The notes below the pieces were generated by a model. That model ran no database searches. It had not been told where the DNA came from and saw nothing but the letters and a program-made list of their open reading frames with translations. The position numbers and the translations under genes were made by a program. A stretch of 26,923 nucleotides of DNA from positions 1 through 26,923 of the forward strand of contig JBAXPC010000006.1 in assembly GCA_037132395.1 (NCBI GenBank), in the 5' to 3' direction. This document shows positions 8,021 to 16,159 of the stretch, one piece after another; within the stretch, counting starts at the first letter, position 1; each line of letters starts with the position of its first letter. Origin of the DNA: SICB01 sp037132395 (GTDB taxonomy: Bacteria; Patescibacteriota; Saccharimonadia; CAILAD01; BJGX01).

Positions 8021-8289
8021 TGGCCCGAAAAGCATTGATCCAACGAGAGATAAAAAGACAAAAATTAGCAGCTAAATTTGCCACCAAACGCGCTCAGCTT
8101 CGAGCGGACGGCGACCTAGAGGGCTTAGCAAAATTGCCTCGCAACTCTAACCCAAACCGTCAGCGTAACCGCTGCGTGATTACCGGTCGCCCAAGAGGCT
8201 ACATCGGTAAATTCGGTTTAAGCAGATTAACCTTCCGAGAATATGCCTCCAAGGGGCAGATTCCTGGCGTAACTAAGTCGAGCTGGTAG
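8020..8289 (+). CDS. rpsN: 30S ribosomal protein S14 (uS14), zinc-free long form
   Basis: 89 aa. The C-terminus with RPRGYIGKFGLSRLTFREYA is diagnostic. Only one cysteine is present, so the CxxC pairs of the 61-aa zinc-binding form are missing and this is the long zinc-independent form. It binds 16S rRNA in the 30S head. AGGAG after its stop serves S8. Confidence 0.97.
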   Translation: MARKALIQREIKRQKLAAKFATKRAQLRADGDLEGLAKLPRNSNPNRQRNRCVITGRPRGYIGKFGLSRLTFREYASKGQIPGVTKSSW

Positions 8290-8301
8290 GAGAAAGACAC
8301 T

Positions 8302-8688
8302 ATGATTACAACAGATCCAATTGCAGATATGCTAACAAGAATACGAAACGGAATTATGTCCGGTAAGGTTGAGGTTATCATGCCACATTCGAAGCTTAAA
8401 GCAGCTATCGCCGAAATCCTCCACTCCAACGGCTACCTGGGTAAAGTCTCGGTAGTTGAGCTCGGAGGCTTCAAACAATTAAGCATGCTACTAGATGGTG
8501 AATCACAGCCAGAAAGCCTGGTTAGGGTTAGCAAGCCAGGTCGCCGAATTTATGCTAAGGCTGACGAAATCCCAACCGTCCGAACCGGACGAGGCATAGT
8601 AATAGTTTCTACCCCTGTAGGAATCATGACTGGCAAAGAAGCCCGAAAAAAAGGAATTGGCGGCGAGCTAATTTGTAAGGTGTACTAA
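8302..8688 (+). CDS. rpsH: 30S ribosomal protein S8 (uS8)
   Basis: 128 aa. Starts with DPIADMLTRIRNGIMSGK and carries the C-terminal RGIVIVSTPVGIMTGKEARKKGIGGE that binds 16S helix 21. In E. coli S8 represses the spc operon at L5; no similar site was looked for here. A 12-nt gap follows S14, with AGGAG as ribosome-binding site. Confidence 0.97.
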   Translation: MITTDPIADMLTRIRNGIMSGKVEVIMPHSKLKAAIAEILHSNGYLGKVSVVELGGFKQLSMLLDGESQPESLVRVSKPGRRIYAKADEIPTVRTGRGIVIVSTPVGIMTGKEARKKGIGGELICKVY

Positions 8689-8689
8689 G

Positions 8690-9238
8690 ATGAGTAGAAT
8701 CGGCCGACAACCAATACCAATATCTGAAGCAGTCGAAGTATCGATTGTGGGCAATCTAGTTACGGTCAAAGGGCCTAAGGGAGAGCTTAAAAATGTAATC
8801 TTGAAAGGCTTCGAGGTCACCCAAAAAGACAATCTTATTACGGTCGCCCAAAAAGTAGTCAACCCAGACACCCAAAAACAGTTTGGCCTCCAAAGGACCT
8901 TAATTGCAAATATGATTATAGGAGTTTCTGAAGGCTTTTCAAAAGAACTCGAAATTAATGGCGTAGGCTACAGGGCTCAAATGAAGGGTAGTGTGCTCGA
9001 AATGACCCTTGGTTTTTCGCACCCCATCATCTACACAGCCCCAGAAGGCGTCGTAGTCAGTGTCAACCAAAACATCATTACCGTTACGGGCTACGACAAG
9101 CAACAGGTTGGTGAAACCGCTGCTAATATCAGAATGTTTAAAAAACCAGAGCCTTATAAGGGCAAAGGCATCAAGTATGTCGGTGAGCATATCCGCCGCA
9201 AGGCAGGTAAGACAGCCGCTAAGGGAGGAACAGAATGA
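8690..9238 (+). CDS. rplF: 50S ribosomal protein L6 (uL6)
   Basis: 182 aa. Two related folds: SRIGRQPIPI at the N-terminus, LEINGVGYRAQMKGS in the middle and the conserved C-terminal KKPEPYKGKGIKYVGEHIRRKAGK. It sits near the factor-binding site of the large subunit. Overlaps L18 by 4 nt. Confidence 0.98.
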   Translation: MSRIGRQPIPISEAVEVSIVGNLVTVKGPKGELKNVILKGFEVTQKDNLITVAQKVVNPDTQKQFGLQRTLIANMIIGVSEGFSKELEINGVGYRAQMKGSVLEMTLGFSHPIIYTAPEGVVVSVNQNIITVTGYDKQQVGETAANIRMFKKPEPYKGKGIKYVGEHIRRKAGKTAAKGGTE

Positions 9239-9570
9239 GAAATATCAAATCAGTTCGTAGAATTCGTGCTAAGGTATCTGGAACTTCGGCTCGCCCAAGA
9301 CTTTGCTTGGCCGTATCATTAACGAACCTCAGAGCTCAGCTAATAGACGACGTAAGCGCCAAAACAATCGCCTCGGCAACTACCCTGTCCAACAAAGACC
9401 TTAAGGACAAATCGTTGACCCAAAAAGCCGAATGGCTAGGTGTCCAAATAGCCGAACAGGCCAAAAAAGCTAAAGTTAAGAATGTAGTTTTTGACAGAGG
9501 TGGTAAAATTTATCATGGCAGAGTTAAGGCTTTTGCAGAGTCAGCCCGTGCGGCAGGATTGGAGTTTTAG
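9235..9570 (+). CDS. rplR: 50S ribosomal protein L18 (uL18)
   Basis: 111 aa. Identified by RIRAKVSGTSARPRLCLAVSLTNLRAQLIDD and the C-terminal FDRGGKIYHGRVKAFAESARAAGLEF. The N-terminal basic arm is short compared with enterobacterial L18. Partner of L5 on 5S rRNA. S5 starts directly after its stop with no intervening base. Confidence 0.97.
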   Translation: MRNIKSVRRIRAKVSGTSARPRLCLAVSLTNLRAQLIDDVSAKTIASATTLSNKDLKDKSLTQKAEWLGVQIAEQAKKAKVKNVVFDRGGKIYHGRVKAFAESARAAGLEF

Positions 9571-10068
9571 ATGAATAATAATAGTCAATTTGGCAGAACC
9601 AATACCCGCGAAACACCCGAATTCGATGAGCGAATTATTGCTCTCGATCGTGTTACCAGAGTAGTTAAAGGTGGGCGCCGTTTTAGATTTAGAGCCACAG
9701 CAGTTGTCGGCGACGGCAAGGGTAAGGTTGGTATCGGAGTAGGTAAGGGCAAGGATGCCCCAGCTTCAATCCAAAAAGCCATTGCTCGAGGCAAAAAAGC
9801 GATGGTTCAGTTCGAACTGAAAGGCACAACTATACCTCACGAGGTGCAAGTTTCTTCAGGTGGGGCAGTAGTATTTATGAAGCCCGCCCGTCCAGGAACT
9901 GGCGTAATCGCTGGTGGTGCTGTGCGAGCGGTCCTAGAAGCTGCTGGAGTTAAGGATGTCCTAACTAAGTCTCTCGGCTCAACTAATAAAATCAACAATT
10001 CGTACGCAACAATCGAAGCACTAGCTCAACTTAAGGGCCTACCAAAAGTTACTAAGGAGTCAAAATAA
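9571..10068 (+). CDS. rpsE: 30S ribosomal protein S5 (uS5)
   Basis: 165 aa. Double-stranded-RNA-binding N-terminal half (DRVTRVVKGGRRFRFRATAVVGDG) and the second half with KPARPGTGVIAGGAVRAVLEAAGVKDVLTKSLGS. S5 governs decoding accuracy. In most bacteria L30 follows; here L15 starts inside the S5 stop codon (TAATG), so L30 is missing. Confidence 0.98.
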   Translation: MNNNSQFGRTNTRETPEFDERIIALDRVTRVVKGGRRFRFRATAVVGDGKGKVGIGVGKGKDAPASIQKAIARGKKAMVQFELKGTTIPHEVQVSSGGAVVFMKPARPGTGVIAGGAVRAVLEAAGVKDVLTKSLGSTNKINNSYATIEALAQLKGLPKVTKESK

Positions 10069-10565
10069 TGAAAGTTCATGAATTAAAAACTACCAAAACC
10101 AAATCCGATAGACGTTTGGGTCGCGGTATCAGTGCTGGTCAGGGTAAAACTGCTGGTCGTGGTACAAAAGGCCAGAACTCTCGTACCGGAAGTAAGTTTA
10201 AGCCAGGCTTCGAGGGTGGACAAACCAAACTTGCCCAACGATTACCAAAGGCTAGGGGTTTTAGATCATACACCAGAAAAGAGTACCAAGTAATAAATCT
10301 CGATGATATTCAGACACTAGGTAAAAAGATTGTCAACGCCTCAATACTAGCTCAAGCAGGACTAATCCGAAAAGCCAATGAGCCATTGAAGCTGCTCGGA
10401 GATGGTACAATTGCTCTTGCAGTAACCATTACTGTCGATAAGGCCTCAAAGTCTGCTGTTGAAGCAATTCAAAAAGCTGGCGGCAAGGTAGTAATCAAAA
10501 CCAGAATCGAAAAAGAACCTATTAAAAAGGCAATAAAAGCAACCGAACACAAGAATACCAAGTAA
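10068..10565 (+). CDS. rplO: 50S ribosomal protein L15 (uL15)
   Basis: 165 aa, somewhat longer than the usual 145 owing to a Lys-rich C-terminal end. The Gly/Arg-rich N-terminal arm (GRGISAGQGKTAGRGTKGQNSRTG) is characteristic. A late 50S assembly protein. secY follows after 17 nt. Confidence 0.97.
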   Translation: MKVHELKTTKTKSDRRLGRGISAGQGKTAGRGTKGQNSRTGSKFKPGFEGGQTKLAQRLPKARGFRSYTRKEYQVINLDDIQTLGKKIVNASILAQAGLIRKANEPLKLLGDGTIALAVTITVDKASKSAVEAIQKAGGKVVIKTRIEKEPIKKAIKATEHKNTK

Positions 10566-10582
10566 GTAGTAACTGGAGGTAA

Positions 10583-11899
10583 ATGAATAAAGAGACCTGG
10601 CGTCAATTATACAAAAACACCACATTGCGTAAGCGTTTGCTGGTGGTACTTGCTGTTATGGTCGCCTATAGCTTACTCTCGCAGATTCCAGTGCCAGTCG
10701 CTGATGGAGCTAAACTCCAGACATTCTTAACGAAGCTTTTCGAGTCTAATTCGGTACTAGGCTTTGTTAATTTGTTCTCTGGAGGAGCGCTCTCTAGGTT
10801 CTCTGTGCTGTTGATGGGTCTGGGCCCTTATATTAATGCCTCAATTATTATTCAACTTTTAACCCAGGTTATTCCTAAGCTTGGTGCACTTTCAAAGGAG
10901 GGCGAGGCAGGTAGAAACAAAATCAACTACTATACTAGGTTGCTTACCTTGCCGTTGGCAGTTATCCAATCCTTTGCAATGGTCATATTGGTCAGGAATC
11001 TGTCTACCCAATCTGTTGGAATAGATCTTATCGGGAACCCAACGGTATTTCAGTGGGTCTTGATGATATCTACTATTACTGCAGGATCAATGCTATTGAT
11101 GTGGATGGGTGAGTTGATTACCGAAAAGGGTATCGGCAATGGTATCTCGATGATAATTTTATTTGGAATCGTAGCTAGTTTGCCTACCACTATGGCCTCA
11201 CAATTTGCCCTGGTGCAGTCTGACCCTACCAAGATAACTAGTATAGTATTTATCGCTGCCGCAGCTATTGCATCGGTAGTATTTATTGTTTATCTCAATG
11301 AAGGCCAGCGTAATATCCCAGTCTCGTATGCTCGCAGAATGACCAATACTAGGTCTTACGGCGGTGTTGATACCCATTTGCCCCTGAGGGTCATTACGGC
11401 CGGAGTTATACCAATTATATTTGCTTTAGCTTTTCTGTCTATCCCAACATTTCTTGGGCAGTTATTTACTAATGCCCATTCCACTTGGCTGGCTAATTTT
11501 GCCCAACAGCTAACCACTATTTTTTCTCCTACAAGCTGGGTTTATGCTATTACCTACTTCGTACTGGTAGTCGCATTTACCTATTTTTACACAGCTATTA
11601 TATTCAAGCCCGACGAAATAGCCGAAAACCTCCAAAAACAAGGAGGTTTCATACCCGGTGTCAGGCCTGGCGAAGAGACTTCCAAGTATCTCAAGGGCAT
11701 TATTAACCGAATTACCCTTACAGGCTCCCTAGGGCTCGGTATAGTAGCTCTCCTGCCATTCGTAATGGAGACTGTCTTCCATACCTCCCAAGCCATTACA
11801 ATTGGTGGCACAAGCCTACTAATTATCGTGGCTGTAATCATCGAGACCGTAAAGCAACTTCGATCAATGGTTTTAATGGCAACTTATGAAAAATACTAA
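10583..11899 (+). CDS. secY: protein translocase subunit SecY
   Basis: 438 aa, about ten membrane helices. Pore protein of the Sec channel in the inner membrane. Visible: the first helix region LLVVLAVMVAYSLLSQIPVP, the plug region with FVNLFSGGALSRFSV, GPYINASIIIQLL, and the cytoplasmic ribosome- and SecA-binding loops with GQRNIPVSYARRM and FIPGVRPGEETSKYL. GGAGGT ends only 2 nt before the ATG, an unusually tight spacing. It closes the first transcription unit; adk and map, which often follow, are absent. Confidence 0.98.
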   Translation: MNKETWRQLYKNTTLRKRLLVVLAVMVAYSLLSQIPVPVADGAKLQTFLTKLFESNSVLGFVNLFSGGALSRFSVLLMGLGPYINASIIIQLLTQVIPKLGALSKEGEAGRNKINYYTRLLTLPLAVIQSFAMVILVRNLSTQSVGIDLIGNPTVFQWVLMISTITAGSMLLMWMGELITEKGIGNGISMIILFGIVASLPTTMASQFALVQSDPTKITSIVFIAAAAIASVVFIVYLNEGQRNIPVSYARRMTNTRSYGGVDTHLPLRVITAGVIPIIFALAFLSIPTFLGQLFTNAHSTWLANFAQQLTTIFSPTSWVYAITYFVLVVAFTYFYTAIIFKPDEIAENLQKQGGFIPGVRPGEETSKYLKGIINRITLTGSLGLGIVALLPFVMETVFHTSQAITIGGTSLLIIVAVIIETVKQLRSMVLMATYEKY

Positions 11900-11912
11900 A
11901 AACCAGCATTTC

Positions 11913-11929
11913 GGGTTAAAAAACCCTTT
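11913..11929 (+). terminator. weak terminator after secY
   Basis: GGGTT (11913-11917) pairs with AACCC (11922-11926) around AAAA and is followed by TTT. The five-pair stem and short T-run suggest partial termination. It sits 14 nt after the secY stop and just before the infA promoter. Confidence 0.5.
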
Positions 11930-11955
11930 ACAGATGAGCCAATCTCGTCTATAAT
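11927..11955 (+). promoter_or_regulatory. promoter of the infA-rpsI unit
   Basis: TTTACA at 11927-11932 and TATAAT at 11950-11955 with a 17-nt spacer, five of six and six of six to consensus. The predicted start near 11962 leaves a leader of about 15 nt without a clear Shine-Dalgarno sequence before infA. It allows alpha, S4, S11 and S13 to be made independently of the upstream operon. Confidence 0.8.
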
Positions 11956-11976
11956 TACATCTTGTAACTTTAATCT

Positions 11977-12198
11977 ATGGCAAATACAAAGGAAGTAATC
12001 GAAGTCGAGGGTAGCGTTATTGAAGCGCTGCCTAATGCACACTTCAAGGTAGAACTTGAAAATGGGCATGTAATTTTGGCACACATTTCTGGTAAGATGC
12101 GCATGCATTACATCAAGATACTGCCAGGAGACAAGGTAACGATCGAGATGACGCCTTATGACTTGTCAAAGGGTCGAATCACTTTTCGACATAAGTAG
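11977..12198 (+). CDS. infA: translation initiation factor IF-1
   Basis: 73 aa, the usual length. OB-fold protein that occupies the ribosomal A site during initiation. Shows EVIEVEGSVIEALPNAHFKVELENGHVILAHISGKMR and ends YDLSKGRITFR. First gene of the second unit. AGGAG at its stop codon serves L36. Confidence 0.97.
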   Translation: MANTKEVIEVEGSVIEALPNAHFKVELENGHVILAHISGKMRMHYIKILPGDKVTIEMTPYDLSKGRITFRHK

Positions 12199-12207
12199 GA
12201 GAATATT

Positions 12208-12321
12208 TTGAAAGTTCGCGCTGGAGTCAAAAAAATCTGTTCAAAATGTAAAATCGTCGTACGCAAAAGAGTTGTACGAGTTATTTGCGATAACCCTAAA
12301 CACAAGCAGAGGCAAGGCTAA
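12208..12321 (+). CDS. rpmJ: 50S ribosomal protein L36 (bL36), TTG start
   Basis: 37 aa beginning at TTG: translation runs KVRAGVKKICSKCKIV and ends NPKHKQRQG. Cys11, Cys14, Cys27 and His32 form the zinc-ribbon set of the zinc-binding form. AGGAG at 12197-12201 with a 6-nt spacer decides the TTG start; no ATG or GTG would give the full family length. The stop overlaps the S13 start (TAATG). Easily missed because of its size and rare start codon. Confidence 0.95.
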   Translation: MKVRAGVKKICSKCKIVVRKRVVRVICDNPKHKQRQG

Positions 12322-12707
12322 TGGCTCGTATTGCCGGAACCAACATCCCAACTGAGAAACGCCTAGAAGTTTCTTTGACCTACGTTTACGGAGTTGGGCT
12401 TAAAACTAGCCAAAAAATCCTTAAAAATCTTAGCATCGACCCAAATCAGCGGGTCAAGGATGTATCTGAGTCTGATTTAACAAAAATCCGAGAATACATC
12501 GACAAAAACCTTATAGTAGAAGCCGATTTGTCCCGTATTGTTAGCGGCAACGTCAAGCGTCTTAAAGAAATCAAAGCTTACCGTGGCTTGCGCCACAGCG
12601 CCGGACTACCATCGAGGGGTCAACGAACCAAGACCAATGCCCGTACCAAGCGCGGTCGCAAGGTAACCGTCGGAAGTGGTCGAAAAAAGTCAGCAGCTAA
12701 AACTTAA
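12321..12707 (+). CDS. rpsM: 30S ribosomal protein S13 (uS13)
   Basis: 128 aa. Opens MARIAGTNIPTEKRLEVSLTY with the following GVG; the C-terminal tail with GLPSRGQRTKTNARTKRG reaches the tRNAs. Forms the head bridge with S19. Overlaps L36 by one base. Confidence 0.98.
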   Translation: MARIAGTNIPTEKRLEVSLTYVYGVGLKTSQKILKNLSIDPNQRVKDVSESDLTKIREYIDKNLIVEADLSRIVSGNVKRLKEIKAYRGLRHSAGLPSRGQRTKTNARTKRGRKVTVGSGRKKSAAKT

Positions 12708-12721
12708 GTAAAGGCAATAAT

Positions 12722-13114
12722 ATGAGCAAACCAGCAGTCAAAACCAGAAAAAAGAAACTAAAGCGCAATATACCCAAAGGTATAGTGCACATACACTCTA
12801 GTTTTAATAACACCATTATTACCATCACAGATGAAAAAGGTGCAGTTCTTAGCTGGGCATCTTCTGGATCAGCTGGCTTTAAGGGTTCACGCAAAAGCAC
12901 CCCTTATGCAGCCCAGATGGCTGCCGAGAAAGCCGTCGGTGTCTGCAAGGACTTCTCGATGAGTAGCGTAGATGTAATTATTAAAGGTATCGGCGGAGGC
13001 CGAGAGAGTGCCATTCGAGCTTTGCAAGGTTCTGGAATTAGTGTTAACTCCATCAAAGATGAGACTGGTATCCCACACAACGGCTGCCGAGCCCGAAAGG
13101 CAAGGAGAGTTTAG
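12722..13114 (+). CDS. rpsK: 30S ribosomal protein S11 (uS11)
   Basis: 130 aa. Recognised by GIVHIHSSFNNTIITITDEKG, SSGSAGFKGSRKSTPYAAQ and the C-terminal NGCRARKARRV. It lines the platform near the Shine-Dalgarno helix. A 14-nt gap from S13 holds AAGG. Confidence 0.98.
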   Translation: MSKPAVKTRKKKLKRNIPKGIVHIHSSFNNTIITITDEKGAVLSWASSGSAGFKGSRKSTPYAAQMAAEKAVGVCKDFSMSSVDVIIKGIGGGRESAIRALQGSGISVNSIKDETGIPHNGCRARKARRV

Positions 13115-13116
13115 CT

Positions 13117-13731
13117 ATGGCACGAAATCTTACTCCAGCTGCCAAAATAGCCCGTCGAGAAGGTGCACACACTCACCCAAAAGCCGTCAAAGCTCTAACA
13201 CGTCGTAATTATGCTCCGGGCCAGCACGGCCAATCGCGTCGGCCAAAGCCTAGCGACTACGCCCTGCAGCTTAGAGAAAAGCAAAAAACCAAGCGCTACT
13301 ACGGAATCCTAGAGAAGCAATTCAGAAAATACGTTGAAAAAGCCGAAAAAATGCAAGGTGTAGCTGGCGAAAACCTACTACAGTTGCTTGAGCGCCGCCT
13401 AGACAATGTCATATATCGGTTAGGAATTGCACCATCCCGTCCCGCCGCTCGTCAGGTTGTAACTCACGGCCACGTCATACTAAACGGCAAAAGAGTCGAC
13501 ATCCCATCTATCATCGTTTCACCAGAAGATGAAATCACGATACGCGAAACCAGCCTAAAATCTACTTATTTTGTTGCCCTCAAAGACAGTATTGACCCTA
13601 ACCAAACTTTGCCGAGCTGGCTAAGCTTCGACCAGAAGAAGTTCAGCGCCAAAGTTACAGGGTTGCCACTGCGCGAGGAACAAGACCAAGAGATCGAAGA
13701 GCAATTAATTATTGAGTATTACTCACGTTAA
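13117..13731 (+). CDS. rpsD: 30S ribosomal protein S4 (uS4)
   Basis: 204 aa. Primary 16S-binding assembly protein. N-terminal part lacks the four cysteines of zinc-binding S4 and has YAPGQHGQSRR; the S4 RNA-binding domain shows RLDNVIYRLG and ARQVVTHGHVILNGKRVDIPS. In E. coli S4 represses the alpha operon; no matching pseudoknot was established here. Confidence 0.98.
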   Translation: MARNLTPAAKIARREGAHTHPKAVKALTRRNYAPGQHGQSRRPKPSDYALQLREKQKTKRYYGILEKQFRKYVEKAEKMQGVAGENLLQLLERRLDNVIYRLGIAPSRPAARQVVTHGHVILNGKRVDIPSIIVSPEDEITIRETSLKSTYFVALKDSIDPNQTLPSWLSFDQKKFSAKVTGLPLREEQDQEIEEQLIIEYYSR

Positions 13732-13747
13732 ATAATAAGGAGATTCA

Positions 13748-14689
13748 ATGTTATACGATATCAATTTGCCAGAATTAAAAGAAGAAAAAACAACCGACAA
13801 CTCAGCTCAATTTACGGTCGAACCGTTGTACCCTGGGTATGGAATGACTTTAGGAAACTCAATTCGCCGCGTATTGCTATCTAGCTTAGCCGGAAGTGCA
13901 ATTACTGCTGTAAAAATTGAAGGCGTAAGCCACGAATTCTCAACCATTTCAGGCGTGCGTGAGGACATTATAGAAATCATCCTTAACCTCAAGCAAGTCC
14001 GCTTTACAAACCCTAACGAAGAGCCAACCACTCTAACTCTTAAAAAAGTTGGCGGAGTAGTAACTGCCGGTGATATCACAAGCGTTAATGGCGTCGAAGT
14101 GGTCAATCCAAAACTCGTGATCGCCAACCTAGACAACGCAAAATCAAAATTCGAAATGGAAATAATTGTCGAACAAGGCCGAGGCTATGTACCAGTAGAA
14201 AGCCAGAGCGGCGAAAAACTGCCAATCGGTATGATTGCAATTGACGCTATCTACACACCTATTAGAAGAGTACGATACAACGTTCAAAACACCCGAGTCG
14301 GACAAATGACTAACCTCGATAAGCTAGTCCTAGAAGTTGAAACAGATGGTACTATTACTCCGCGAGAAGCAGTTATGCAGGCCGCCGAGGTTCTTGTTGG
14401 GCATTTCCAGGTGCTTGCAGGCCACGATGTTGTATCTGTCGGTAGCGGTGGAATCATGACGGCTTCAGAGCGAGCCGAAGCAGATATGGCTCAAATCGGC
14501 GTTGATGAAGTTAACTTTAGCCCCAGAACAGCAAATGCCCTGATGAACAACGACATTAAGACCATAAAAGATCTTATGGACCTCAGCCCTGCCGATCTTA
14601 AGGAGCTCAAGGGCTTCGGAGCCAAGGCCCAAGAAGAAGTAATAGATAAGCTTGCCGAGCTTGGCGTTAGCCAGGAGCCGATTGCCTAA
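13748..14689 (+). CDS. rpoA: RNA polymerase alpha subunit
   Basis: 313 aa, complete. N-terminal dimerisation domain (EPLYPGYGMTLGNSIRRVLLSS) and a C-terminal domain with helix-hairpin-helix (TIKDLMDLSPADLKELKGFGAKA). The C-terminal domain can contact activators and UP elements. AAGGAG is placed about 7 nt before the ATG. Its stop codon lies inside a perfect inverted repeat shared with the gap before L17. Confidence 0.98.
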   Translation: MLYDINLPELKEEKTTDNSAQFTVEPLYPGYGMTLGNSIRRVLLSSLAGSAITAVKIEGVSHEFSTISGVREDIIEIILNLKQVRFTNPNEEPTTLTLKKVGGVVTAGDITSVNGVEVVNPKLVIANLDNAKSKFEMEIIVEQGRGYVPVESQSGEKLPIGMIAIDAIYTPIRRVRYNVQNTRVGQMTNLDKLVLEVETDGTITPREAVMQAAEVLVGHFQVLAGHDVVSVGSGGIMTASERAEADMAQIGVDEVNFSPRTANALMNNDIKTIKDLMDLSPADLKELKGFGAKAQEEVIDKLAELGVSQEPIA

Positions 14690-14699
14690 AAAGGCAATC
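14680..14699 (+). other. hairpin over the rpoA stop codon
   Basis: GATTGCC (14680-14686) and GGCAATC (14693-14699) pair perfectly around TAAAAA, whose first three bases are the rpoA stop. No T-run follows, so it is not a standard terminator. It may slow translation or mark an mRNA processing site between rpoA and rplQ. Confidence 0.6.
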
Positions 14700-14722
14700 A
14701 GGATAATTAGAAAGACCATACC

Positions 14723-15229
14723 ATGCATAGACACAGTAACATCGGAAAAAAGTTCTCAAGAGCCGCAGCCCCACGCCGGGCGCTAATGCGTGGCTTGGTC
14801 GACTCACTAATTCTTTACGAACGAATTGAAACTACCGAAATCAAAGCCAAAGAGCTAGCCCGAACATTCGACAAGCTTGTTACCAAAGCAAAAAAGCAAG
14901 ACTTGCACAATTATCGTCAGGTGCTCAGCTTTACTATCAATCCAATCGCAGCTGAAAAATTAAATACCGACCTAGTACACGGCTTCCAGAGCCGAAACAG
15001 TGGCTACACAAGGGTTGTAAAAACAGGTAAACGATTGGGCGACGGAGCCGAAATGGCAGTCATCGAATTGATCCTAGATGCCGATTATACACCTGGTTCT
15101 AAGCAAGCTGAAGCTAAAAAAACAGTAGCCAAAAAAACCACCAAGAAAACATCAGCTAAGCCAGCTACTAAGGTTAAAACAGCTAAGAATAAAACTGCCG
15201 CTGTTACTACCTCAAAAGGAGCAAAATAA
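14723..15229 (+). CDS. rplQ: 50S ribosomal protein L17 (bL17) with long basic tail
   Basis: 168 aa against a core of about 115-120. Core pattern MHRHSNIGKKFSRAAAPRRALMRGL and, later, LGDGAEMAVIELI. After about residue 118 comes a Lys/Ala/Thr-rich extension, low in complexity and likely disordered. No strong ribosome-binding site is seen. Overlaps L13 by one base. Confidence 0.97.
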   Translation: MHRHSNIGKKFSRAAAPRRALMRGLVDSLILYERIETTEIKAKELARTFDKLVTKAKKQDLHNYRQVLSFTINPIAAEKLNTDLVHGFQSRNSGYTRVVKTGKRLGDGAEMAVIELILDADYTPGSKQAEAKKTVAKKTTKKTSAKPATKVKTAKNKTAAVTTSKGAK

Positions 15230-15666
15230 TGAAGACATATTCAGCTAAAAAATCAGAAGTCAGCCAGCAATGGTATATTATCGATGCGACAGGCCTAACC
15301 CTAGGCCGTCTAAGCACCAGGATCGCTGAGCTATTAATGGGTAAGCACAAACCAAGCTATACCCCAAACATCGTTTCGGGCGATATCGTAATCGTCACTA
15401 ACTGTGCAAAAATCAAAGTTACCGGCAACAAGCTCGAGGCAAAGTTTTATTACCGACACAGCGGATACCCTGGCGGAATCAAAGAAACAAGCCTCAAGGA
15501 TATGCTACAAAAGCACCCTAATCGCGTTATAGAGCATGCTGTAGCAGGTATGTTACCAAAGAATAAGCTTCAGGACGAAATGCTCAAACATCTCAAGGTT
15601 TACGCCACAGACGAACACAAGCACGACGCTCAAAAGCCAGAAATAATTAAGCTGGAGGCCAACTAA
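15229..15666 (+). CDS. rplM: 50S ribosomal protein L13 (uL13)
   Basis: 145 aa. Shows WYIIDATGLTLGRLSTRIAELL, GDIVIVTNCAKIKVTGNK and AVAGMLPKNKL. An early 50S assembly protein, normally paired with S9, as here. The start overlaps the L17 stop (TAATG). Confidence 0.98.
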   Translation: MKTYSAKKSEVSQQWYIIDATGLTLGRLSTRIAELLMGKHKPSYTPNIVSGDIVIVTNCAKIKVTGNKLEAKFYYRHSGYPGGIKETSLKDMLQKHPNRVIEHAVAGMLPKNKLQDEMLKHLKVYATDEHKHDAQKPEIIKLEAN

Positions 15667-15667
15667 A

Positions 15668-16117
15668 ATGTCAGAAAAAACACCAGAAAAAGCAGCTGTC
15701 AATACAGCTCCAAAAGCTACAGCCAAAAACCATTACTACCGAGCCATTGGTCGACGCAAGCAGTCCGTAGCTGTTGTTAAGCTTTTCAAGGGTAAGGGCG
15801 AGATTACTATCAATACCAAGACGGCTATCGATTATTTTTCTGCAACCGAGGCCTACGTACACAACATCAAAGCTCCGCTTGACCTACTCTCAAAAAGCAA
15901 AGAGATGGATGTAGTAGTCAAGGTGGATGGTGGCGGACTCAGAGGCCAATCTGACGCTATCAGACTCGGAATAGCTCGAGCCTTGGTTGAAATGAGCGAA
16001 GATTTCCGTACAAGTCTCAAGAAGCACGGTTACCTAACTCGAGATCCACGCAAAAAAGAGCGCAAAAAGCCAGGATTACGCAAGGCCCGCAAAGCCCCAC
16101 AGTTCTCAAAGAGATAA
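15668..16117 (+). CDS. rpsI: 30S ribosomal protein S9 (uS9)
   Basis: 149 aa. An N-terminal extension of about 20 residues rich in Ala, Lys and Thr precedes the core YRAIGRRKQSVAVVKLFKGKG. The C-terminal tail that reaches the P-site tRNA ends APQFSKR, with the usual final Lys-Arg. Last gene of the unit; a strong terminator follows directly. Confidence 0.98.
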   Translation: MSEKTPEKAAVNTAPKATAKNHYYRAIGRRKQSVAVVKLFKGKGEITINTKTAIDYFSATEAYVHNIKAPLDLLSKSKEMDVVVKVDGGGLRGQSDAIRLGIARALVEMSEDFRTSLKKHGYLTRDPRKKERKKPGLRKARKAPQFSKR

Positions 16118-16147
16118 AAAAAGCCCCGCAGCAGCGGGATTTTTTTA
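16116..16147 (+). terminator. rho-independent terminator of the ribosomal unit
   Basis: CCCGC (16125-16129) and GCGGG (16134-16138) form a GC stem around AGCA, followed by A and a run of T and preceded by a run of A, so the stem can extend. It overlaps the end of the S9 gene. Confidence 0.93.
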
Positions 16148-16159
16148 TTGTTTTAGTAG

